Source of the DNA: REEP01 sp964603915
Lineage (GTDB): Bacteria > Pseudomonadota > Alphaproteobacteria > Rhodospirillales > Defluviicoccaceae
Assembly: GCA_964603915.1 (NCBI GenBank)
Contig: CAZRWU010000206.1
Location: forward strand, 1 to 5,466
Reading direction: 5' to 3'
Length of the DNA stretch: 5,466 bases
Under the pieces are notes generated by a model, which had not been told where the DNA came from, did no database searches, and was given only the letters and a program-made list of their open reading frames with translations. This document shows positions 1-5,466 of this stretch, piece by piece (the first letter of the stretch is position 1; every line of letters starts with the position of its first letter). Made by a program: the position numbers and the translations under genes.

Positions 1-791
<791 letters not shown>

Positions 792-832
792 GGCTTCCAC
801 CCTTGCTTGGCCGCCGTCCCGGTTGCGACCTC

Positions 833-1312
833 TTAGCCCGTATGTCCGATTGACCTAATCGGCCTTTGCTGTGGCGCTTCGATAGTGGAAGCGTCGGGCA
901 CGGACCAGGACGGCTCAACCAGTTCCGCCAGGCTTACGCCGTCGAGCGCCCGTTGCACGGCTTCGTTGATCGTTTGCCAGCCGCGCCGCGTCGAACAAAT
1001 GCCTTCAACGTCACATGTTCCGGGGCCATGCTCGATGCACTGGGTTAATGCAATCGGGCCGTCCAAGGCGCCGATGATTTCGGCCATCGTGATCTGCCGC
1101 GCGCTCCGCGCCAATGCGAACCCGCCTTTGGCGCCGCGGGTCGTCGTGAGAAGGCCGGCGCGCGCCAACACCGAGAGCACCTTGCTGACCGTCGGCAGCG
1201 GCAGCTGCGTCGCATCGGCCAGGGCCTGGGCGCTATGCACGTGATTCCGGGAGCGGGCGATCTGGCTCATCAACACAACGCCGTAGTCGGCCAGCCGGCT
1301 CAAACGCAACAT
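833..1312 (-). CDS. Rrf2-family transcriptional regulator of the SUF operon (three-cysteine, Fe-S sensing type)
   Basis: This 159-residue protein belongs to the Rrf2 family (IscR, RirA, SufR-like), cytoplasmic repressors that often sense iron-sulfur cluster status. It starts MLRLSRLADYGVVLMSQIA, a typical Rrf2 beginning. A winged helix-turn-helix spans about residues 25-70: recognition region LPLPTVSKVLSVLARAGLL, then the wing TTRGAKGGFALAR. Three cysteines (C92, C100, C106) sit in a C-x7-C-x5-C arrangement where IscR has its cluster ligands, so cluster binding is likely. The C-terminal 25 residues after ELVEPSW are low in recognisable features. It most resembles the Rrf2 subgroup encoded directly in front of suf genes and called the SUF system regulator; I give no symbol because iscR, sufR and others are used for such genes. 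It is first in a minus-strand operon with sufB. A possible Shine-Dalgarno AGGA lies 10 bases before the ATG. An inverted repeat over its own promoter suggests autoregulation. Family is certain; cluster binding and target are inferred. Confidence 0.93.
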   Translation of the reverse strand: MLRLSRLADYGVVLMSQIARSRNHVHSAQALADATQLPLPTVSKVLSVLARAGLLTTTRGAKGGFALARSARQITMAEIIGALDGPIALTQCIEHGPGTCDVEGICSTRRGWQTINEAVQRALDGVSLAELVEPSWSVPDASTIEAPQQRPIRSIGHTG

Positions 1313-1318
1313 CGGCCA

Positions 1319-1347
1319 TTAATCCTGACTAATTTCGTCATGATTTA
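1319..1347. promoter_or_regulatory. Probable Rrf2/RirA-type operator (imperfect inverted repeat)
   Basis: The arms are TTAATCCTGAC (1319-1329) and GTCATGATTTA (1337-1347), separated by seven A/T-rich bases. Nine of eleven positions pair as an inverted repeat. The core has the form TGA-N9-TCA, the spacing known for RirA iron-responsive boxes in Alphaproteobacteria. It begins 6 bases upstream of the rrf2-type start codon and covers the predicted -10 element and transcription start of that gene. A protein bound here would block the suf promoter. Most likely ligand: the adjacent Rrf2-type protein; RirA or another Rrf2 paralogue is the alternative. Confidence 0.65.
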
Positions 1348-1373
1348 TATGGACGATGCGCACCGAGATGCAA
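1344..1373 (-). promoter_or_regulatory. Predicted promoter of the rrf2-sufB operon
   Basis: Read on the minus strand there is a TTGCAT (1368-1373) followed, after an 18-base spacer, by TATAAA (1344-1349). The -10 is good and the -35 matches only the leading TTG. Transcription would begin near 1337, inside the inverted repeat and about 25 bases before the start codon. This is the best sigma-70-like pair between the two divergent genes in this direction. Assignment is by eye. Confidence 0.45.
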
Positions 1374-1443
1374 CGCTAAAAAACACCATCTGGCACAACC
1401 TCGAAAACGGCACAGCGATAGCACAGATGACACACTTTTCATG

Positions 1444-1449
1444 TATACT
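1444..1449 (+). promoter_or_regulatory. Predicted -10 element for the cyclic-nucleotide-binding-domain gene
   Basis: TATACT is a five-of-six match to the sigma-70 -10 consensus and is directly preceded by TG. No good -35 hexamer lies 16-18 bases upstream (the bases there are around GCACAG). The promoter, if real, is therefore weak or activator-dependent. Transcription would start near 1456, leaving a leader of about 45 bases before the chosen ATG at 1501. Four CACA tetramers lie within the 50 bases upstream, which could be a coincidence. Confidence 0.35.
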
Positions 1450-1486
1450 TGATTCTACGAGATGGCGTCGGAAGCCACGAAGCGCA

Positions 1487-1493
1487 GAGGAGG
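1487..1493 (+). promoter_or_regulatory. Ribosome binding site that decides the start of the cNMP-binding-domain gene
   Basis: GAGGAGG, a near-perfect Shine-Dalgarno sequence, ends 7 bases before the ATG at 1501. The longer in-frame ATG at 1462 has no comparable site, sits only a few bases after the likely transcription start, and would add a 13-residue tail unrelated to the domain. The 1501 start is therefore preferred. Confidence 0.8.
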
Positions 1494-1500
1494 ACGCGGG

Positions 1501-2037
1501 ATGATCAGCAGGAGTGTCGGGACCTTCGGTGCTGCGGGAAATTCCGTCCACCAGCCCTTGGATCTTGGTCGATGCGCGCTGTTTCGCGACCTGTCGCCAA
1601 GCCGGATCGCCGACCTCGATCGCCAATGCCGCTGCATCCATTTCGCCGCGGGGGATGTTATTCTGTCCGCCGAAGAGAATAATCCGCACAACGTTTTTGT
1701 CGTGCTTCAAGGGACGGGAGAAGTTTTGCGCAAGGGTCCGTTCGGGGACAGCATCGTGCTGGCGACACTGCATCCGGGAATGTGTTTCGGCGAATTTTCC
1801 GCCATCGACGGACGATCCGGATCGGCGACGGTGAAGGCATCCAGCGATGCCCTTCTTGCCGAAATACCGCGCGAGGTGTTTCGCCTCTTGCTTCGCGACG
1901 AGCCGTCGGTGGCATGGCGGCTGATGGAGCGCATGGTCCACCTGATCCGCACTCTCGACGCACGCATCGCCGGATTACAAGGTTGCCAGGAGGAATTCGA
2001 CCGGCTTCACCGAGAATTACTGCTCGTCAACCTGTAA
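1501..2037 (+). CDS. Stand-alone cyclic-nucleotide-binding-domain protein (Crp/Fnr superfamily, no HTH)
   Basis: The 178-residue product has one recognisable domain, a cNMP-binding beta-roll at about residues 24-130. Visible landmarks are CALFRDLSPSRIADL at the start, FAAGDVILSAEE, VFVVLQGTGEVL, then HPGMCFGEFSAIDGRSGSATVKA, which is the phosphate-binding cassette, and IPREVFRLLL. A long helix follows (about 134-160, VAWRLMERMVHLIRTLDARIAGL), matching the dimerisation helix of Crp. Where Crp proteins carry a DNA-binding winged helix of about 70 residues, this one has only 18 residues (GCQEEFDRLHRELLLVNL), so it probably does not bind DNA itself. In the cassette, Glu98 is kept, but the arginine that normally contacts the cyclic phosphate is Gly107 (GGA; CGA would be Arg). 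Ligand binding may be altered or lost. I see no frameshifted HTH remnant downstream; the opposite-strand neighbour begins 12 bases on. Likely a cytoplasmic ligand-sensing or protein-interaction module, partner unknown. The fold is confident, the function is not. Confidence 0.85.
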   Translation: MISRSVGTFGAAGNSVHQPLDLGRCALFRDLSPSRIADLDRQCRCIHFAAGDVILSAEENNPHNVFVVLQGTGEVLRKGPFGDSIVLATLHPGMCFGEFSAIDGRSGSATVKASSDALLAEIPREVFRLLLRDEPSVAWRLMERMVHLIRTLDARIAGLQGCQEEFDRLHRELLLVNL

Positions 2038-2049
2038 GCGGGTCCCTTC

Positions 2050-2508
2050 TTAGCGTCGGATCAACCATGCTCCGGCCACCACGACGCCGCCCACGGCCGC
2101 CGCCATTCCCACCAACCTGCCAAGCCGGCGCGCGAGCGGCAGGGCCAAGGCGCCGGCCTGCTGCTCTGCCGAGGCGGCATCGTCAGCTTTTCGTCCGCGG
2201 GCTTGTTGCTTGACCTGAGGTTCCGAGACGTCCGACGCCGCCGGCAGTTCTTCCATGCGCTGATCTTCGCCAGCCGATCCGTCCTCGCCATCGGACACGG
2301 GCATATCCGAAGCGGCATCCTCCGGACGAAGCATCCGGAGCCTTTCCCTGGCAAGCGCCTGCCGCTCGGGGCTGCGGATGCGATTGCTGTCCAGCCGCGC
2401 CTGGATCTCTTCGGCATCCAGTTGCTCAAGTTCGTCGCGAAACGCCTCCAACGCGCGCTGCTTGCGCCGGTCCCGGCGCCGCACCCCGCTCCCCGCCGCA
2501 CTCGCCAT
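2050..2508 (-). CDS. Hypothetical protein with basic N-terminus, charged helical body and C-terminal membrane anchor
   Basis: I do not recognise a family for this 152-residue protein. Residues 7-18 are strongly basic (GVRRRDRRKQR). Residues about 19-65 are charged and helix-forming (ALEAFRDELEQLDAEEIQARLD and SPERQALARERLRML) and could form a coiled coil. Residues 65-115 are acidic, low in hydrophobics and probably disordered. Residues about 132-150 (GRLVGMAAAVGGVVVAGAWLI) form a single hydrophobic segment ending in two arginines, a tail-anchored layout with the bulk facing the cytoplasm. Start: the ATG at 2508 follows AGGAGAG at a 5-base spacing; an in-frame ATG five codons upstream has GGGAGGA touching it with no spacing and is less likely. 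The gene converges on the cNMP-binding-domain gene and is divergent from the ATPase gene. The opposite strand is also open over part of this interval, but that translation has no domain and no good start. A real gene seems likely from the coherent protein layout and ribosome binding site. Confidence 0.65.
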   Translation of the reverse strand: MASAAGSGVRRRDRRKQRALEAFRDELEQLDAEEIQARLDSNRIRSPERQALARERLRMLRPEDAASDMPVSDGEDGSAGEDQRMEELPAASDVSEPQVKQQARGRKADDAASAEQQAGALALPLARRLGRLVGMAAAVGGVVVAGAWLIRR

Positions 2509-2513
2509 CGCGA

Positions 2514-2520
2514 CTCTCCT
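2514..2520 (-). promoter_or_regulatory. Ribosome binding site for the tail-anchored hypothetical protein
   Basis: On the minus strand AGGAGAG lies five bases before the ATG at 2508, giving the 152-residue form. It overlaps the first codons of the alternative start at 2523, whose own purine tract GGGAGGA directly abuts the ATG. The spacing favours 2508. Confidence 0.55.
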
Positions 2521-2604
2521 CATTCCTCCCCTCTCGAAGCAGCTTCAGCGTCGGAAAATCTTTCGCCACGCGACCCACCGCCTCCTCCGAAACGCCCTTA
2601 TCTA

Positions 2605-2621
2605 TTGTTCAAGGTTGTTCA
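2605..2621. repeat. Two exact TTGTTCA direct repeats, ten bases apart, upstream of the ATPase gene
   Basis: TTGTTCA occurs at 2605-2611 and again at 2615-2621, with AGG between. The start-to-start distance is 10 bases, about one helical turn, so both copies would face the same side of the DNA. They lie 47 bases upstream of the ATPase start codon, and the second overlaps the best -35 candidate. Tandem heptamers on one face are typical of sites for dimeric activators such as response regulators, but no regulator can be named and chance is not excluded. Confidence 0.4.
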
Positions 2622-2642
2622 CAGTCCATCGCTCCCTATCGT
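2615..2642 (+). promoter_or_regulatory. Possible promoter of the P-type ATPase gene
   Basis: TTGTTC (2615-2620) is followed after 16 bases by TATCGT (2637-2642). Both hexamers match sigma-70 consensus only partly. The start would be near 2649, about 19 bases before the ATG, just upstream of the AGGGAG Shine-Dalgarno. The remainder of the divergent spacer (2524-2604) shows no clear element; a short palindrome GAAGC-A-GCTTC at 2536-2546 is too small to call. Confidence 0.3.
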
Positions 2643-2667
2643 GTAATGTGTTCGCAAAGGGAGCGCC

Positions 2668-5466
2668 ATGGAAGCGCCGCGGAGAAAAATGTTGGCAGGC
2701 GTTCCGCTGAGGAAATCATCTTCCGCCAATTCTTGCCGCGCTATCCCAATTCATACCGCCGTATCCGGCCGAGCGCGCATACGCGTCGCGGGTCTCCGAC
2801 ATAGTCCGGCCGTCAAGCGCACGATCGAGGACTCGCTGTGGCGGTTGCACGGCGTCGGGCACGCCAGCGCCTGTACGTGGACAGGCAACGTCCTGGTCAC
2901 TTTCGATCCCGCCATCGACGTCCGACATATCACGACAGCCATTGAAAGAACGCTAAACGGCGAAACAGACAACTTGCCGGTCGCGGCGAAGGACGTTGGC
3001 GGCAGCGACGCCACCCCATCGAAGGAACCGGCGTGGCATTGCCTCACCGTGGAGGAGGCCGCGCGACGCCTGGGCAGTTCGTGCGCCGAAGGACTTACCA
3101 ACGCCGAGGCGCGTGACCGGCTGCTGCGATTGGGGCCAAACACTCTGCCTCGGCAACGGCAGCGCTCCAAATTCGAAATCCTGATCGAGCAGTTCGCCAC
3201 CCTGCCCGTCGCCCTGCTGGGTGCATCGGCGGCGCTTTCGATGATGACCGGAGGCATGGCCGATGCTCTCGCCATCGCCGGCGTTCTCGCCATCAATGCC
3301 GCCATCGGCTACGTAACGGAGACGCGCTCGGAACGGACAATCGCCAGCTTGTCGGCGCCAACCGCGGCGAGCGTGGAAGTGCTGCGCGAAGGTCGGGTGA
3401 GGCGGATACCGGTGGACGAGGTCGTAATCGGGGATGTCCAGATGCTCGAGCCCGGCGTTTTTGTCGCGGCAGATGCTCGGGTCCTGAACGCCGAAGAACT
3501 GACCATCGACGAGTCGATGCTGACCGGCGAGAGCATGCCTGTCCAAAAGACGCCGCTTCCGATCGCGGATGCCGATGCGCCTCTCGGTGAGCGCAGCAAC
3601 ATGGTTTACCGCGGCACGGTCCTGACTGGCGGCAGCGGCCGGGCCATGATGGTCGCCACCGGAAGGGACACCGAAATCGGCCGCATTCAAGCGATGGTCG
3701 GCGCTTCGATCACTCCCACGACGCCGATGCAGGCGCAACTGGATCGCATAGGCCGCCATCTCGCTCTGCTCTCGGGAGGCGTCTGCCTGTTGGTCTTCGC
3801 GCTCGGACTGCTGCGCAGCCAAGGCGTCGTGCGAATGCTCAACACGGCGTCCTCGCTTGCCGTCGCCGCGGTCCCGGAAGGGTTGCCGGCGATGGCGACC
3901 ACAACGCTCGCGATCGGCATCCACAAGATGCGTCGCCACGGCGTGCTGATCCGTCATCTCGATGCTATCGAAACTCTCGGCGCCGTCCAAGTCGTTTGCT
4001 TCGATAAGACCGGCACGCTGACGCTCAACCGCATGGAGGTGCGCGCGATCCACTGCGGCGGGCGCAGCTATCGCCTCAGCGATGGCGCCCTCAAGGCCGA
4101 CGGCGGGTCTATCGATCCCTTCTTAGCCCGCGATGACCTCTCCCACCTCGCCGAGGCGGCGGTCCTGTGCAATGAAACCGAGGTTGCCGACGATGGCGAT
4201 GAGCGACGCCTGCGCGGATCGCCGACGGAAGTCGCGCTGGTCCGCATGGCGCTCGACCTCGGGACCAACGCCGTCGACCTCCGCCGCCGCCGGCCCAATC
4301 TTGCGATCAATCACCGGACCGAGAAACGCAGCTTCATGGCGACGTTGCACGGCGGCGATGGCGATCAGCGGCTTCTCGCCGTCAAGGGAAGCCCGGAAAC
4401 CGTTCTCGAAATGAGCCGCTGGCACCTCAAGAACGGGCGACGCGAGGCGCTGACCGAGGAGGTTCGGCAGGCTGTAGAACGTTCCAACCAGCGAATGGGT
4501 GGCGAGGCGCTTCGCGTCCTTGGGATTGCGCATGCCTATATCGACGCGGACGCGGACGCAGGGCCGAACGGAGCCATCCTGGGCAATCATGCATTGACAT
4601 GGCTGGGCCTTGTGGGGATGGCCGATCCGACCCGGCCGCGAATGCGAGAGCTGATGGAAACGTTCCATGATGCCGGCATTCGCACGGTAATGGTGACCGG
4701 AGATCAAAGCGCGACCGCTTACGCCGTTGCCAAGGAGCTCGGGCTCGGCCGCGAGGACAGCATCGACATTCTCGACTCCAACAGCCTGAAAGACCTCGAG
4801 CCGGATGTCCTGACGGGGCTGGCGCGGCGCGCGCACGTCTTTGCCCGGGTCAGCCCCAGTCACAAGCTGCAGATCGTGCAAGCGCTGCAGCACGGAGGCG
4901 CCATCATCGCGATGACTGGCGACGGCATTAATGATAGCCCGGCGCTGAAAGCGGCCAACATCGGTTTGGCCATGGGCCAAGCAGGGACCGATGTCGCCCG
5001 CGAGGTCGCCGACGTGATTTTGAAGGACGACAATCCCGAAACGATCATCATCGCCATCCGTTATGGCCGCACGCTTTACGGCAATGTGCGAAAGTCGCTG
5101 CGCTTCCTCCTCGCGACCAACTTGAGCGAGATCCTATTGATGGTGGGCGCCACTGCGGCAGGATTGCGGCAGAGCCTGACACCGATGCAACTGTTGTGGA
5201 TCAACCTGATGACGGACGTGTTTCCGGCTCTTGCGCTGGCCCTCGAACCGCCGGAGAGCGACGTCATGAAAGAAAAGCCGCGCGACGCATCCGAGGCCAT
5301 TCTGCGCGCGGGCGACCTGAAACGCGTGGCCATGGAAGGAACGGTGATCAGCAGCACGGCGCTTGCCGCGTGCGCGTACGCAAATATGCGCTATGGCCCC
5401 AGCGCGCGCGCGGGCGCCATGACGTTCCTGAGCCTGATCACCGCGCAAATGTTGCACGCGTTGACG
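2668..5466 (+). CDS. P-type cation-transporting ATPase, P2A (Ca2+-pump-like) with N-terminal HMA-like domain (C-terminus outside window)
   Basis: An inner-membrane ion pump driven by ATP; 933 residues are visible and the gene runs off the right edge. Order: HMA-like fold at about 35-93 (RIRVAGL to HITTAIE) lacking CxxC; cation-ATPase N domain at about 123-175 (WHCLTVEEAARRLG, GPNTLP); TM1 and TM2 at about 177-217; actuator loop TGES (286-289); TM3 at about 364-382; TM4 with PEGLP (403-407); DKTGTLT with phosphorylated Asp446; nucleotide domain with GSPTEVAL and KGSPE (573-577); VTGDQ (676-680); TGDGINDSPAL (750-760); TM5 to part of TM8. Compared with SERCA, calcium-site residues are matched by Glu404 (TM4), Asn818 and Glu821 (TM5), and Asn846, Thr849 and Asp850 (TM6, NLMTD). 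The TM8 glutamate is Gln927, as in pumps that move one Ca2+. The substrate is therefore probably Ca2+, perhaps Mn2+ or another divalent ion; this is inferred. The ATG at 2668 follows AGGGAG by four bases. No frameshift or stop is seen. Confidence 0.93.
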   Translation, partial: MEAPRRKMLAGVPLRKSSSANSCRAIPIHTAVSGRARIRVAGLRHSPAVKRTIEDSLWRLHGVGHASACTWTGNVLVTFDPAIDVRHITTAIERTLNGETDNLPVAAKDVGGSDATPSKEPAWHCLTVEEAARRLGSSCAEGLTNAEARDRLLRLGPNTLPRQRQRSKFEILIEQFATLPVALLGASAALSMMTGGMADALAIAGVLAINAAIGYVTETRSERTIASLSAPTAASVEVLREGRVRRIPVDEVVIGDVQMLEPGVFVAADARVLNAEELTIDESMLTGESMPVQKTPLPIADADAPLGERSNMVYRGTVLTGGSGRAMMVATGRDTEIGRIQAMVGASITPTTPMQAQLDRIGRHLALLSGGVCLLVFALGLLRSQGVVRMLNTASSLAVAAVPEGLPAMATTTLAIGIHKMRRHGVLIRHLDAIETLGAVQVVCFDKTGTLTLNRMEVRAIHCGGRSYRLSDGALKADGGSIDPFLARDDLSHLAEAAVLCNETEVADDGDERRLRGSPTEVALVRMALDLGTNAVDLRRRRPNLAINHRTEKRSFMATLHGGDGDQRLLAVKGSPETVLEMSRWHLKNGRREALTEEVRQAVERSNQRMGGEALRVLGIAHAYIDADADAGPNGAILGNHALTWLGLVGMADPTRPRMRELMETFHDAGIRTVMVTGDQSATAYAVAKELGLGREDSIDILDSNSLKDLEPDVLTGLARRAHVFARVSPSHKLQIVQALQHGGAIIAMTGDGINDSPALKAANIGLAMGQAGTDVAREVADVILKDDNPETIIIAIRYGRTLYGNVRKSLRFLLATNLSEILLMVGATAAGLRQSLTPMQLLWINLMTDVFPALALALEPPESDVMKEKPRDASEAILRAGDLKRVAMEGTVISSTALAACAYANMRYGPSARAGAMTFLSLITAQMLHALT

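Noticed and set aside
1391..1408. TGGCAC resembling a sigma-54 -24 element
   Set aside because: The -12 element should be TTGC after five bases; here it is CGAA, so the match is not supported.
1345..1941. Minus-strand open frame of 198 codons running from the cNMP-domain gene into the divergent promoter region
   Set aside because: No domain is visible, and it would overlap both the clear cNMP-binding gene and the suf promoter.
2038..2049. Bidirectional terminator between the two convergent genes
   Set aside because: Only 12 bases lie between the genes, and I see no stem-loop with a T-run around the junction.
2605..2621. Possible FNR/Crp-type palindrome in the ATPase spacer
   Set aside because: The repeated heptamers are direct, not inverted, and do not match TTGAT-N4-ATCAA or TGTGA-N6-TCACA.
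2203..2646. Plus-strand open frame of 147 codons opposite the tail-anchored gene
   Set aside because: Lacks a good ribosome binding site and a coherent domain, and it crosses the spacer before the ATPase; the minus-strand reading has a better start and protein layout.
2953..4053. Long minus-strand open frame (366 codons) opposite the ATPase gene
   Set aside because: It lies antisense to a fully recognisable P-type ATPase. The translation is rich in His, Arg, Asp and Gln with no domain, a pattern typical of the antisense frame of a high-GC gene.
4123..4980. Minus-strand open frame of 285 codons
   Set aside because: Antisense to the nucleotide-binding and phosphorylation domains of the ATPase, which carry conserved motifs; no recognisable protein features of its own.

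Overview
The window is about 60% GC. It looks like proteobacterial chromosome, most likely alphaproteobacterial. The basis is the Rrf2-type regulator next to sufB, a TGA-N9-TCA operator of the RirA/Rrf2 kind, and the general style of the proteins. No rRNA, tRNA or other taxonomic marker is present, so the assignment is an inference.

Left part (1-1312, minus strand): an Rrf2-family [Fe-S]-type regulator with three cysteines is followed 41 bases later by sufB, the scaffold subunit of the SUF iron-sulfur cluster assembly machine. sufB runs off the left edge. The two are arranged as the start of a suf operon. A 29-base imperfect inverted repeat overlaps the predicted -10 element of this operon, as expected for autoregulation by the Rrf2 protein.

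Middle part (1313-2667): a 188-base divergent intergenic region separates the suf operon from a plus-strand gene. That gene encodes a 178-residue cyclic-nucleotide-binding-fold protein of the Crp/Fnr superfamily. It has no C-terminal DNA-binding domain and lacks the usual arginine in its phosphate-binding cassette. Convergent to it, 12 bases away, is a gene for a 152-residue protein of unknown function: basic N-terminus, charged helical body and one C-terminal membrane segment (tail-anchor layout). A 159-base divergent intergenic region then precedes the last gene. It carries two exact TTGTTCA copies one helical turn apart.

Right part (2668-5466, plus strand): the first 933 residues of a P-type cation-transporting ATPase. 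All catalytic signatures are present. The membrane residues match those that form the calcium site in P2A pumps. At the N-terminus is a heavy-metal-associated-like fold with no CxxC metal-binding motif. The gene continues beyond the right edge.

The suf operon and the pump are not obviously one functional unit. The closest to an unexplained group is the HTH-less nucleotide-binding protein, the tail-anchored protein and the pump. They are adjacent but not co-directional, and any link between them is speculation. I see no mobile element, CRISPR array, RNA gene or clear intrinsic terminator.
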